From positions 4,524-68,523 of the forward strand of contig JAFADI010000212.1 of the NCBI GenBank assembly GCA_023424965.1: a stretch of DNA of 64,000 nucleotides, written 5' to 3'. The notes under the pieces are model-generated. The model worked only from the letters and a program-made list of their open reading frames with translations. It did not search any database and had not been told where the DNA came from. Shown piece after piece: positions 18,839 through 26,938 of the stretch; position 1 is the first letter of the stretch; every line of letters starts with the position of its first letter. The translations under genes and the position numbers were made by a program. This stretch comes from Bacillota bacterium (GTDB taxonomy: Bacteria; Bacillota; Clostridia; Acetivibrionales; JAFADI01).

Positions 18839-19789
18839 TTACAACGTGATTTCCGTTCCCGTTTCACCCTTCAAAGCCTCCACCGCCTTGCTCAGGGAAG
18901 TGATAATGGCCTTCCTTCCGGGAGCCGATTTGGCAAACATCATGGCCGCCTGTATCTTGGGAAGCATGCTGCCCGGTGCGAAATGGCCTTCTGCCACATA
19001 CTGCTCGCATTCCGCAAGGGTCATGCGGTCAATATCCTTCTGGTCGGGCTTTCTGAAGTTTATGGATACTTTCTCAACTTCCGTAAGAATCATGAGAATG
19101 TCGGCTCCCACTTCCTCCGCCAGCTTCTCTGCCGCCAGGTCTTTGTCGATGACGGCGGCCACGCCCTCCAGGGTTCCGTCTTCCGATTCAATGACGGGTA
19201 TTCCGCCTCCGCCGACGGTTACCACAATGGTGGAATCCCACAGTTCCTTTACTGAATGGATTTCAACAATTCTTTTCGGCATGGGTGAGGCAACAACTCT
19301 CCTCCAGCCTCTTCCTGCATCTTCCTTCATCACGTAGCCTTTTTCCTCTGCCAGCACTTTGGCCTCGGCTTCGGAGTAAAAGGGACCGATGGGTTTCGTA
19401 GGGTTCTTAAAGGCCGGGTCATCCTTGTCCACCACAACCTGTGTTATGAGAGATACAACCGGCAGTTTTCTGTTTCTGTTTGCAAGGGCATGGCTGAGTC
19501 CCTGCTGTATATGATAGCCGATATACCCCTGGCTCATTGCGGCGCATACATCAAAAGGCATTGCAGGAGTTACTGCGGAAGCGGTTTCCGAGGCCAGCAG
19601 AATCCTTCCCACCTGAGGCCCGTTTCCGTGTGCGATGGCCAGTTCATAGCCGAACATACATTTTATGTCGGAAATTACTTCCGCCGTTTTTTTAATGACC
19701 TCAAGCTGCGCTTCTGCCGTTGCAGGGGTATTTGCCTCCTGAAGGGCATTTCCTCCCAGCGCAATCACAACCTTCTTATGCGAACCCAT
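18839..19789 (-). CDS. arcC: Carbamate kinase
   Basis: 316-residue amino-acid-kinase-fold enzyme: carbamoyl phosphate + ADP gives ATP + carbamate. Start KKVVIALGGNAL, nucleotide/substrate loop ELAIAHGNGPQVG, and VTVGGGGIPVIE and GSMLPKIQAAMMFA towards the C-terminus, full family length. Here it most likely harvests the carbamoyl phosphate released by YgeW (E. coli has the related YqeA in the same gene set), giving the substrate-level phosphorylation of purine fermentation. The site GGGAGG precedes the start. First gene of the arcC - PLP enzyme - ygeY - ssnA - ygfK unit. Confidence 0.92.
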   Translation of the reverse strand: MGSHKKVVIALGGNALQEANTPATAEAQLEVIKKTAEVISDIKCMFGYELAIAHGNGPQVGRILLASETASAVTPAMPFDVCAAMSQGYIGYHIQQGLSHALANRNRKLPVVSLITQVVVDKDDPAFKNPTKPIGPFYSEAEAKVLAEEKGYVMKEDAGRGWRRVVASPMPKRIVEIHSVKELWDSTIVVTVGGGGIPVIESEDGTLEGVAAVIDKDLAAEKLAEEVGADILMILTEVEKVSINFRKPDQKDIDRMTLAECEQYVAEGHFAPGSMLPKIQAAMMFAKSAPGRKAIITSLSKAVEALKGETGTEITL

Positions 19790-19951
19790 ATTTTTTGACC
19801 TCCCGATAACTTTTCACATTATTTTTATTTGTCTGCTTATTTTAAAAGCAACAAAATTTACAAACTTTTATATAAAATATAAATTTTACCATAAGGATAT
19901 AAACCCGTGTTGCCATGCGATGGGACACAAGCAAACACAAGATTTTTCGAA

Positions 19952-20527
19952 TTATTTTTTGAGGTAATCCAGAAGCATTTTTTCTGCGGTTTGGAAGTAT
20001 TCGTCCAGATCAAACTTGCCTTCGTCAATCAGGTACTGCATGGTAGCTCCCATCATAATGGACACTGCAAGAATGGAAAGCATTTCGACATTTTTTCCGC
20101 TGTCGGAATCAGGGTGCATTTTCAGGACATCGGCAATGCTCTTTCTCCAGATGTCAAAGGACTTCTGGAATTTGGCCCTTATTTCAGGATCCACGGTACC
20201 CTGCACCCAATAGTCAAACTGGACATAGTCTATTTTTTTGTTGTTCAGAATCACATCTTTTCTTTCGTTAAACAAGCCTTCAAGATTTTCCTCAAAACTC
20301 TTTTTTTCCAGGTCCACGGACTGGGTGCGCTTTTCACTGAATTTCTGTTGCAAATCGTCCAGCAGCGCAATCAGGAGGTCGTTCTTTGTGGGATAGTAAT
20401 AGTGCAAATTGGACTGACCCATCCCGGCTTCCTTTGCAATTAAGTGCATCCTGGTTCCGCTTATTTTTTCCTTCGCAATAATCTCCAGCGTGGCATCCAG
20501 AATTCTCTTGCTTATTTCATTACTCAT
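19952..20527 (-). CDS. TetR/AcrR family regulator (paralog 1)
   Basis: 191 residues. N-terminal TetR helix-turn-helix (ILDATLEIIAKEKISGTRMH, then QSNLHYYYPTKNDLL) and an all-alpha ligand domain ending MQYLIDEGKFDLDEYFQTAE. It shares many stretches with the second TetR at 44540-45145 (QSNLHYYY.(T/S)K.DLL; GAT(M/I)QYLID; (V/L)DEYF), so the two are paralogs. It lies between the NCS2 permease and the carbamate kinase operon and has its own promoter. It is a good candidate for the protein that binds the GATTGAYTARNCAATY palindromes at nfnA, ygeW and ygeX; its ligand could be urate, xanthine or a downstream intermediate. Confidence 0.85.
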   Translation of the reverse strand: MSNEISKRILDATLEIIAKEKISGTRMHLIAKEAGMGQSNLHYYYPTKNDLLIALLDDLQQKFSEKRTQSVDLEKKSFEENLEGLFNERKDVILNNKKIDYVQFDYWVQGTVDPEIRAKFQKSFDIWRKSIADVLKMHPDSDSGKNVEMLSILAVSIMMGATMQYLIDEGKFDLDEYFQTAEKMLLDYLKK

Positions 20528-20598
20528 AGAACCCTCTTTCCTTTATCCCATTCTTTTAACGGCGCAAACCACCGCTAAAAAAACAATCGTTTTAACTC

Positions 20599-20627
20599 AT
20601 TTTACCACTTTTATATCAAAGGTTCAA
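20599..20627 (-). promoter_or_regulatory. sigma-A promoter of the TetR gene
   Basis: TTGAAC (20627-20622), 17-base spacer, TAAAAT (20604-20599), about 70 bases upstream of the TetR start. Confidence 0.55.
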
Positions 20628-20675
20628 AACCTACCGTATATTCGAATTCAGATTTTAAAAAGCATTTATATGACA

Positions 20676-20736
20676 GATGAGTGGTTTGCAGCAAAATCCG
20701 CATCCATCTGGCTGCAACTTGGGCAAACCACTCATC
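20676..20736. repeat. 14-bp inverted repeat after the purine permease
   Basis: Perfect arms GATGAGTGGTTTGC (20676-20689) and GCAAACCACTCATC (20723-20736) around 33 bases, which contain a further GCAGC/GCTGC pair. Located between the permease stop and the TetR promoter. No U run follows, so it is not a standard terminator; more likely a 3' stabilising hairpin. Confidence 0.5.
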
Positions 20737-20767
20737 CCATCCACGCAAAACTATTCTTACCGCTAAC

Positions 20768-22120
20768 TTAAATTATCATGCCGCCTTCATGCTTTTCGGC
20801 AGCTTTAAATTCACTTTTTTCACCGTGGTTCAAGAGTGCGTTGAGGAAAACGGCAACCAATGAACCTGTAACAATACCACTTCCGAAAATGGATTTGAAT
20901 ATGTCCGGGGTCTGGGCAAACAGATCGGGAACGACAGCAACTCCCAGGCCCAGGCCGATGGCACATGCAACAACGATCATGTTTGAATTCTTGTTAAAAT
21001 CTACACCTGACAGCATTTTAAAGCCTGCTACGCCAACCATGGCAAACATGATGGTGGTAGCTCCGCCGATAACGGCATTGGGTATGATGGTGGCCAGTGC
21101 TGCAAATTTAGGTATAAGTCCAAGACATACCAGAATGATACCGGAAGCAATAACTACAAAACGGCTGGTAACTTTACTGAGTGCAAGCAAACCAAGGTTC
21201 TGATTGAAGGTTGTATAAGGGAAGGAATTGAAAATACCGCCCAAAATAGAGGCAATACCTTCCGCTCTAAGACCTTTAACAATATCCTTTTCTGTAAGTT
21301 CTTTGTCGCACACCTTGCCGATTCCAAGGAAAGTACCCGTCGATTCGATCATGACGATGAGCATAACGAAGGACATCATGAAGATTGAACCGAGTTCAAA
21401 CTTGGGCACTCCGAATGCAAAGGGCTTTACAAGGCTGAACCAGTTGGCGTCGGCGACGATTGCAGGATTAACCTTACCCATGAATGCAGCGACGATCGTA
21501 CCGGCGATGATTCCGATCAGAACTGAAATCGCCTGCAAAAAGCCTTTAAAAAATTTATTGCACAGTATGATCACAAGCATTACAAATCCGGCAAGCACAA
21601 GGTTCTGGATACTGCCGAAATCTTTTGCGCCCACACCTCCGGCAGCACTCTTGATACCGACAGGTATAAGGGATAGTCCGATGATGGTTACTACGGTTCC
21701 TGTTACAACGCTGGGGAAAAACCTCAATATCTTTCCGTACAACGGGGCTACCAGCACTACCAGTATGGCTGCTACGATGATGGCTCCATAGGCCGTAGGC
21801 ATACCTGAGTTCTTAGCAATGATTACCAGCGGCCCTACGGCAGCAAAGGTACATCCCAGGATGGCTGGCAGCCTTACACCGGCAAAATTCCACAAGCCGA
21901 TGGCCTGCAACAAAGTAGCTATACCGCAGGTAAACAGGTCTGCGGCGACAAGAATCGCCAGCTGTTGGGGAGTTAACCCCGCTGCCGCACCTACGATCAA
22001 GGGAACTGTAACCGCACCCGCATACATGGCCAGGACGTGCTGCAGTCCGAGAGTAAACAGCTGGCCCGCAGGCAGCATTTCGTTTACTTTGTCAATTTTA
22101 TTGACCTTTCCCTCTGACAT
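20768..22120 (-). CDS. NCS2 (NAT) family xanthine/uracil/urate permease
   Basis: 450-residue membrane protein of the nucleobase-cation symporter 2 family, with about 14 hydrophobic segments. It opens with LQHVLAMYAGAVTVPLIVG after a short cytoplasmic tail, and has family features such as GLWNFAGVRLPAILGCTFA and FNSFPYTTFNQNLGLLALSK. The last is the NAT region, which resembles purine (xanthine/urate) rather than uracil transporters. The start is set at the ATG at 22120, with AGGAGG 9 bases before it. Monocistronic, with a strong own promoter. It would import xanthine or urate for the surrounding catabolic genes. Confidence 0.88.
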   Translation of the reverse strand: MSEGKVNKIDKVNEMLPAGQLFTLGLQHVLAMYAGAVTVPLIVGAAAGLTPQQLAILVAADLFTCGIATLLQAIGLWNFAGVRLPAILGCTFAAVGPLVIIAKNSGMPTAYGAIIVAAILVVLVAPLYGKILRFFPSVVTGTVVTIIGLSLIPVGIKSAAGGVGAKDFGSIQNLVLAGFVMLVIILCNKFFKGFLQAISVLIGIIAGTIVAAFMGKVNPAIVADANWFSLVKPFAFGVPKFELGSIFMMSFVMLIVMIESTGTFLGIGKVCDKELTEKDIVKGLRAEGIASILGGIFNSFPYTTFNQNLGLLALSKVTSRFVVIASGIILVCLGLIPKFAALATIIPNAVIGGATTIMFAMVGVAGFKMLSGVDFNKNSNMIVVACAIGLGLGVAVVPDLFAQTPDIFKSIFGSGIVTGSLVAVFLNALLNHGEKSEFKAAEKHEGGMII

Positions 22121-22160
22121 AAACAATTTCCTCCTCACAGATTAAGATGATTTGCTCAAT

Positions 22161-22185
22161 AAATGCTAAATGGGTTTTAGCATTT
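22161..22185. promoter_or_regulatory. Palindrome at the permease transcription start
   Basis: Arms AAATGCTAAA and TTTAGCATTT around a 5-base centre, directly after the -10 box of the permease promoter. It is either an operator for a purine-responsive repressor or a 5' mRNA hairpin. It differs from the GATTGAYTARNCAATY site. Confidence 0.5.
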
Positions 22186-22193
22186 AAATCCTT

Positions 22194-22222
22194 ATTTTAG
22201 GGCACCTCCAGCCGTATGTCAA
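22194..22222 (-). promoter_or_regulatory. sigma-A promoter of the NCS2 permease
   Basis: TTGACA (22222-22217), 17-base spacer, TAAAAT (22199-22194). Nearly consensus. The rest of the 337-base gap up to ygeW holds only a weak CCATGGTG/CACCACGG hairpin around 22317. Confidence 0.75.
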
Positions 22223-22457
22223 ACTCTGAATATGGCATGAATCCATAAAAGAGGCATTTCTGGAAGATACCTAAAATTCACTAAAGCCTTCCCTGCCAAT
22301 TTACTTCAATTTACCCCATGGTGAACATCCACCACGGAGTCAAAGCTGCACTGCCTAAAATGAAACAAACCAATTAGCATCGCCAAACATCTCATACTCA
22401 AAAATTGTCTATGTCATCGGTATCTTTGTCTATGCTGCACCGATAGTATGTCCGTCC

Positions 22458-23651
22458 TTAACCCAAGAACCTCTGCGTACCCTTCTGGAGCAAAGCATTT
22501 AAGGTTCCTGCCGGGTCTTTAACCTTGCTGAGGAAAATCATGGCCGCAATGATATACGGCTTGTAGCCTGCTTCTTTGTAAAGAGGCGTACGGTAACGGT
22601 CAAACACGGTCGCTGCCACTTCGCCTTCCTTGCAGCTTACCCCGGTGATATCCGCGGGCAGGCAGTGCATGTATAATGCTTTGCCGTCTTTCGTGAGCTT
22701 CATCATTTCTTCCGTGCATTCCCAATCCTTGTGATTTGCATTCTGTGCAAGAAGCTCTTTTTCAAGGGCTTTTATCTCATCAAATTTTCCTTCTCCGTAG
22801 AGGTTGGTTCTCTTTTCCATGGCGGCGTAAGGAGCCCAGCTCTTGGGATATACGATGTCTGCATTTTCAAAAGCTTCTTTCATGGAATTTGTCTTGACAA
22901 ATTTGCCACCGCTCTTTGCCGCATTTTCAGCCGCCACCTTTTCCACATCGGTCAGAAGGTCATATCCCTCAGGATGCGCAAGGCTCACTTCCATTCCCAT
23001 TCTTGTCATCAGGCCGATGATTCCCTGGGGTACGGAAAGAGGTTTTCCATAAGAAGGTGAGTATGCCCAGGTCATTGCAATTTTCTTTCCTTTGAGGTTT
23101 TCCACTCCGCCGAAATGGTTGATCAAATGAAGCATATCCGCCATGCTCTGGGTAGGATGGTCGATGTCGCACTGCAGGTTGACCAGCGTGGGCCTCTGCT
23201 CGAGAACGCCGTCATCATAGCCTGACTGAACCGCTTCGGACACTTCACGCATGTAAGTGTTTCCCTTGCCGATATACATGTCGTCACGGATACCGATGAC
23301 ATCCGCCATAAAGGAAATCATGTTTGCCGTTTCCCTTACGGTCTCACCGTGGGCAATCTGGGATTTTCCCTCGTCCAGGTCCTGAACTTCCAGGCCCAGC
23401 AGGTTACAAGCGCTGGCAAAACTGAATCTTGTTCTTGTGGAATTGTCGCGGAAATTGGAAATGGCCAATCCGCTGTCGAATATGCGTGAGGAGATGTTGT
23501 TTTCCCTCATCTTCCGGAGAGTGTCTGCCACTGCAAATACAGCGCCCAGTTCATCATCCGACTTTTCCCATGTCAATAAAAAATCATTATTATACATGTC
23601 TTTAGCGTTGAGCTTTTGCAGTTTTTGGATCAAAGCTTTTATGTCTTCCAT
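22458..23651 (-). CDS. ygeW: YgeW-type carbamoyltransferase
   Basis: 397-residue member of the aspartate/ornithine carbamoyltransferase family. The carbamoyl-phosphate loop S71-T72-R73-T74-R75 is intact ([11 protein letters not shown]) and HCLPADITG carries the second site, but the protein is about 60-80 residues longer than ArgF/PyrB, as YgeW is. YgeW is the constant member of urate/purine clusters, thought to run in the phosphorolytic direction and yield carbamoyl phosphate from a ureido intermediate, feeding carbamate kinase. Own promoter with a palindrome over the start point. Confidence 0.9.
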   Translation of the reverse strand: MEDIKALIQKLQKLNAKDMYNNDFLLTWEKSDDELGAVFAVADTLRKMRENNISSRIFDSGLAISNFRDNSTRTRFSFASACNLLGLEVQDLDEGKSQIAHGETVRETANMISFMADVIGIRDDMYIGKGNTYMREVSEAVQSGYDDGVLEQRPTLVNLQCDIDHPTQSMADMLHLINHFGGVENLKGKKIAMTWAYSPSYGKPLSVPQGIIGLMTRMGMEVSLAHPEGYDLLTDVEKVAAENAAKSGGKFVKTNSMKEAFENADIVYPKSWAPYAAMEKRTNLYGEGKFDEIKALEKELLAQNANHKDWECTEEMMKLTKDGKALYMHCLPADITGVSCKEGEVAATVFDRYRTPLYKEAGYKPYIIAAMIFLSKVKDPAGTLNALLQKGTQRFLG

Positions 23652-23887
23652 ACCTGATAAACTCCTTTTTATATTATTATTTATTGTGATTCCTTAAACC
23701 ATAATGACCGCCTTACCGGATACAAGCATATTATTTCAAAATCAGACTATCGTTAGTACAATCCCGAACAATTGCCAAGCCACACGACGAGTTTATCACC
23801 CTTCCTGCTTCATTAAATACTCCGGTTAGGGAATGAAAAGATCCAGCGTTACTATTATCAAGTGCATGCGAAATTCACAACGTTGTA

Positions 23888-23910
23888 AATTTGATTGATT
23901 AGTCAATTTA
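23888..23910. promoter_or_regulatory. Operator palindrome at ygeW
   Basis: AAATTGACTAATCAATCAAATT-type site (minus strand) with core matching GATTGAYTARNCAATY, placed immediately downstream of the ygeW -10 box. Imperfect compared with the nfnA and ygeX sites, but with the same centre and the same position relative to the promoter as at ygeX. Confidence 0.65.
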
Positions 23911-23939
23911 ATTATAAGTTTATCCTGCCCTTTTGTCAA
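23911..23939 (-). promoter_or_regulatory. Consensus sigma-A promoter of ygeW
   Basis: TTGACA (23939-23934), 17-base spacer, TATAAT (23916-23911): perfect consensus. A promoter this strong would need repression, which fits the operator over its start point. Leader of about 250 bases to ygeW, in which I see no further structure. Confidence 0.85.
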
Positions 23940-24018
23940 CAATGAAGTCATGCTTTTATGTAAAATTTCTATCGTTTTATGCTGGGGGAAACTGCTCCGC
24001 TTTTATTTTCAAAACATA

Positions 24019-24047
24019 TTGACATAAAGTCGAATTTAGCATACGAT
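24019..24047 (+). promoter_or_regulatory. sigma-A promoter of pyrBI
   Basis: TTGACA (24019-24024), 17 bases, TACGAT (24042-24047), driving the attenuated pyrB leader, divergent from ygeW. Confidence 0.7.
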
Positions 24048-24065
24048 GTTTAAAATATAATCTTT

Positions 24066-24096
24066 AATCCTGTCCTGTGAGACCGGAAAGGTTGAA
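24066..24096 (+). promoter_or_regulatory. PyrR-binding RNA loop in the pyrB leader
   Basis: AATCCTGTCCTGTGAGACCG and the following GAAAGG resemble the PyrR anti-antiterminator consensus (ARUCC.G.GAGGCU...AAGG). Together with the terminator at 24150 this is the layout of Bacillus pyr attenuators, where UMP-bound PyrR favours termination. The match is by eye. Confidence 0.65.
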
Positions 24097-24149
24097 ATTG
24101 ATTTATTGTCATAATTATGGGTGTCGTTTGTGTGCATCCGTTTTATCAG

Positions 24150-24180
24150 CGCCTTTCTGCTTGCAGTCAGGTGTTTTTTA
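24150..24180 (+). terminator. Attenuator terminator in the pyrB leader
   Basis: Stem CGCCT..CTGC / GCAG..AGGTG followed by TTTTTT, ending 18 bases before the pyrB ATG. A longer reading of pyrB from 24117 would translate through this hairpin and is rejected. Confidence 0.7.
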
Positions 24181-24197
24181 ATACGGAGGAGGCTCAC

Positions 24198-25148
24198 ATG
24201 CTTAAAGGCAGACACCTTATCAGCCCAACAGACTTAACAGTTGAGGAAACGGAAGAAATTATCAATCTGGCACTCAATATCATAGAAAATCCCCAGGAAT
24301 ACGCCCACTGCTGCAGGGGAAATCTCCTTGCCACCATGTTTTACGAACCCTCTACCAGAACCAGGTTCAGCTTTGAAGCCGCCATGAAAAGGCTGGGGGG
24401 CAGCGTCATGGGTTTTTCCGATCCCGAATCCACATCTTCCAAGAAAGGCGAATCCATCGCAGATACCATAAAGACAATTTCCTGCTATGCGGACATTGCC
24501 GTCATGCGGCATCCAAAGGAAGGCGCTCCCTACCTTGCCTCAAAACATTCCGGCATTCCCGTCATCAACGCGGGTGACGGTGGCCATCTCCATCCCACCC
24601 AGACGTTGACGGACCTTCTCACCATCAAAGCCATGAAAGGAGGTCTGGGAAGCCATACCATCGGCCTGTGCGGGGATCTCAAATTCGGCAGGACGGTCCA
24701 CTCCCTCGTCAAGGCCCTGTCACGCTACGAAGGAGTCAAGTTTATCTTCATATCGCCGGAAGAGCTTCAGATTCCTGAGTATGTGCTGGAATGCCTCCAT
24801 GAGGGCCAGTATGAAATTACCAGTGATCTTGAAAGCGTAATGCCTCTGATGGACATATTGTATATGACAAGAATCCAAAAGGAAAGATTTTTAAATGAGG
24901 AAGAGTATTTGAGGCTAAAGGGTTATTACATTCTGGATGCGCAGAAAATGTCCCTGGGCAAAGCCGATTTGACGGTGCTTCATCCCCTTCCCAGGGTGGA
25001 TGAAATACACAAGGAGGTTGACGAAGATCCCAGATCGGCATATTTCCAGCAGGCCAGGTACGGCATGTTCGTCCGTATGGCCCTCATCATGAAACTGCTG
25101 GGTAAGGACCGGAGAGATAACATAATGGAGGTTACGCAGTATGCTTAG
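24198..25148 (+). CDS. pyrB: Aspartate carbamoyltransferase catalytic subunit
   Basis: 316 residues, the normal PyrB length: carbamoyl phosphate + L-aspartate gives N-carbamoyl-L-aspartate in pyrimidine synthesis. Carbamoyl-phosphate loop S52-T53-R54-T55-R56 in [12 protein letters not shown], aspartate-side HPLPRVDEI, and [15 protein letters not shown]. The start is set at the ATG at 24198 with GGAGGAGG upstream. It overlaps pyrI by 8 bases. It stands alone from other pyr genes and is divergent from ygeW, its distant relative, so two carbamoyltransferases of opposite metabolic direction share one intergenic region. Confidence 0.93.
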   Translation: MLKGRHLISPTDLTVEETEEIINLALNIIENPQEYAHCCRGNLLATMFYEPSTRTRFSFEAAMKRLGGSVMGFSDPESTSSKKGESIADTIKTISCYADIAVMRHPKEGAPYLASKHSGIPVINAGDGGHLHPTQTLTDLLTIKAMKGGLGSHTIGLCGDLKFGRTVHSLVKALSRYEGVKFIFISPEELQIPEYVLECLHEGQYEITSDLESVMPLMDILYMTRIQKERFLNEEEYLRLKGYYILDAQKMSLGKADLTVLHPLPRVDEIHKEVDEDPRSAYFQQARYGMFVRMALIMKLLGKDRRDNIMEVTQYA

Positions 25149-25575
25149 TGTAAAACAGATTGAAAAAGGCCTGGTTGTGGACCATATCGAAGCCGGCCTT
25201 GGAGATAGGATCCTCAAGGAATTGAAGCTGAACAAGAGGGATTTTGCAGTAGCACTGCTAAAAAATGTACCTTCAAAAAAATTTGGGAAAAAGGATATCA
25301 TCAAGATCGACGAAATCGCCCTGAGTGACCTGGACCTTAAAATTCTCGGCCTTATCGACCCCAATGTTACCATCAATGTCATCGAGGCCGGAATCAAAAC
25401 CGACAAAATCAAGCTCACCCTGCCGGAGGAAGTTGCAGGCATATTCAAATGCAACAATCCGCGGTGTGTTACCATGGTGGAAGATACCGACACCACTTTC
25501 CACCTTGTCAATGCCCATACCAGGGAATACCGGTGCGAATACTGCGACAGCAAGGTTACCTTGCGGAAAAAATAG
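25141..25575 (+). CDS. pyrI: Aspartate carbamoyltransferase regulatory subunit
   Basis: 144 residues. N-terminal nucleotide-binding domain ([20 protein letters not shown]) and C-terminal zinc domain with C104, C109, C132, C135 (CNNPRC and CEYC) that contacts PyrB. It makes the enzyme allosteric, sensing CTP/ATP. Its start overlaps the pyrB end. Convergent with the molybdopterin-binding gene, with 33 bases between stops that contain a GC-rich hairpin (25584-25602). Confidence 0.92.
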   Translation: MLSVKQIEKGLVVDHIEAGLGDRILKELKLNKRDFAVALLKNVPSKKFGKKDIIKIDEIALSDLDLKILGLIDPNVTINVIEAGIKTDKIKLTLPEEVAGIFKCNNPRCVTMVEDTDTTFHLVNAHTREYRCEYCDSKVTLRKK

Positions 25576-25583
25576 TGTGGCTT

Positions 25584-25602
25584 GAGGGGGCCTGGCCTCC
25601 TC
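25584..25602. terminator. GC-rich hairpin between convergent genes
   Basis: GAGGGGGC and GCCTCCTC arms with a CTG loop between the pyrI and molybdopterin-binding gene stops. The T run is poor, so terminator function is uncertain. Confidence 0.35.
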
Positions 25603-25608
25603 CCCTCC

Positions 25609-26628
25609 TTATTTCCCGAAGGGACATACGGGATACCGGCATTCTTCACAGTGCAGGCACAGCCCTCCATGGGCAAAAGCCGAAAAGTCACTTTTTTGCA
25701 GCCTCTCACCGGCCAGAAGCCTTGGCAGGAGCACATCCAGCACCGTCGTCTTGCTGAACATGGCACAGGCAGGTATTCCCATAAGGGGGATCCGGTCATG
25801 GTATGCCGCCATGCACATGGCCCCCGGCAACAGCGGAGCACCGTAGCTGACGATTTCCGTTGCCATACCGCTGATGGCCCTGGGTGTTACGTCATCCGCA
25901 TCCACCGCCATGCCGCCTGAGATCAGCACCATGTCCGCTCCCTCCTGTATGAAGTCCCGGATGATTCCCTGTATAAAGTCCGCATCGTCGGGAGTATACC
26001 GGACGTCCATGGGTTGTCCGCCATATTGCAAAAGCTTTGCCGTGAGAACCTCTCCGAATTTGTCCTTGATTCTGCCGTAATAGACTTCCGATCCTGTAAC
26101 CACGATACCTGCTTTCAAAGGGTGTATGGGCTTTACATCGATGATGTGGGGATTTTCCCGGCATATCTGTTCCGCTTTTTCCACCAGTTCCTTTTCGATG
26201 GTCAGCGGTATGATTTTCGAAGCTGCTACAATTCTGTCCTTTTCCACCAGGGTATTGTCATGGAGGGTCACCAGCACCAGCTTTCCCAGCTCATTGATCT
26301 TTTCCAGGGCCTTTCTGTCTATCCTTAAAAGTCCTCTTTCCTTCGCCCTTATGTTGACCTTTCCTTCCGAAGGAGGAGCCAGCAGCAAATTTCCGGAGCA
26401 CGCAGCCTCTGCAATCCTTTTGGCCCCCTCCTCTTCGTGGAGATCCTCCAGATCCATCGTAACCACAAAAACATGGTATTTCCCCATGTCCTTCAGGACC
26501 TCGATATCTTCCTGCCTGATCACGTATCCCTTTTTAAAGGGAGCTCCCTTGAATTCCCCGGGAACAATTTTGGTTAAATCATGGGCCAATACCATGCCTA
26601 CTGCATCTTCTACCCGAATGCTTTTCAT
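25609..26628 (-). CDS. MoeA-like molybdopterin-binding protein with Cys-rich tail
   Basis: 339 residues from the ATG at 26628 (site GGAGG, 8 bases). It contains a MoCF/MoeA-type molybdopterin-binding fold: AGIVVTGSEVYYGRIKD and MVLISGGMAVDADDVTPRAI. It is shorter than MoeA, lacks the full MoeA N-terminal domains, and ends with a cysteine cluster CLHCEECRYPVC typical of metal binding. Such proteins accompany molybdenum hydroxylases, for example xanthine dehydrogenase clusters, and may insert or guard the cofactor. No molybdenum hydroxylase is in this window, so its client must lie elsewhere. The frame is open 18 codons further upstream, but that extension is encoded by a REP-like repeat. Confidence 0.75.
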   Translation of the reverse strand: MKSIRVEDAVGMVLAHDLTKIVPGEFKGAPFKKGYVIRQEDIEVLKDMGKYHVFVVTMDLEDLHEEEGAKRIAEAACSGNLLLAPPSEGKVNIRAKERGLLRIDRKALEKINELGKLVLVTLHDNTLVEKDRIVAASKIIPLTIEKELVEKAEQICRENPHIIDVKPIHPLKAGIVVTGSEVYYGRIKDKFGEVLTAKLLQYGGQPMDVRYTPDDADFIQGIIRDFIQEGADMVLISGGMAVDADDVTPRAISGMATEIVSYGAPLLPGAMCMAAYHDRIPLMGIPACAMFSKTTVLDVLLPRLLAGERLQKSDFSAFAHGGLCLHCEECRYPVCPFGK

Positions 26629-26660
26629 TGCGGCACCCTCCACGGAATTTGTTTGCATAG

Positions 26661-26754
26661 GGGGACACTTCTCAACTTGCATCCAGGGACACTCCTCAAC
26701 TTTACCATGATTTTAAAAAGCTGAGAAGTGTCCCTGAACAATTCAAGTGTCCCT
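26661..26754. repeat. REP-like array, part 1
   Basis: Copies at 26661-26678 and 26685-26702 (minus sense), 26719-26735 (plus sense, CTGAGAAGTGTCCCT variant) and a weak 26741-26754. Two variants carry GACACTTCTC instead of GACAGTCCTC in matching positions on both sides, a compensatory change that keeps the hairpin paired. Confidence 0.7.
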
Positions 26755-26809
26755 GCCGATCTTATGATCTAATTATACCCTAATAAAGTTCAAAAAAACG
26801 GGACGGAAA

Positions 26810-26852
26810 AAGTTGAGGATTGTCCCCTATAAAAGGGGACGTTCTTTCACTT
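26810..26852. repeat. REP-like inverted pair, part 2
   Basis: 26810-26827 (plus sense) faces 26835-26852 (minus sense, degenerate), separated by 7 bases: CCCCtataaaaGGGG centre. Confidence 0.65.
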
Positions 26853-26920
26853 CGTTTCTCCCTTTCCAAAGCTATGGCTTTTAAAAAGGGAAAAACGGTT
26901 ATAAACAGAAAAATGCGGGA

Positions 26921-26938
26921 AAGTTGAGGACCGTCCCC
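26921..26938 (+). repeat. REP-like copy abutting the ygeX stop
   Basis: AAGTTGAGGACCGTCCCC ends on the last base of the ygeX stop codon (26940-26938), so an insertion appears to have landed at the very end of the gene. Confidence 0.7.

Noticed and set aside
24117..24197. 27-codon N-terminal extension of pyrB
   Set aside because: It would translate the attenuator hairpin. The ATG at 24198 has a strong ribosome-binding site and gives the normal PyrB length.
26629..26682. Upstream start of the MoeA-like protein
   Set aside because: The 18 added codons come from a REP repeat; the ATG at 26628 has GGAGG and matches the family start.
18683..26938. CRISPR-like repeats
   Set aside because: The 18-mers vary in orientation and spacing, have no uniform spacers and no cas genes. 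They fit REP elements near a RAYT gene.
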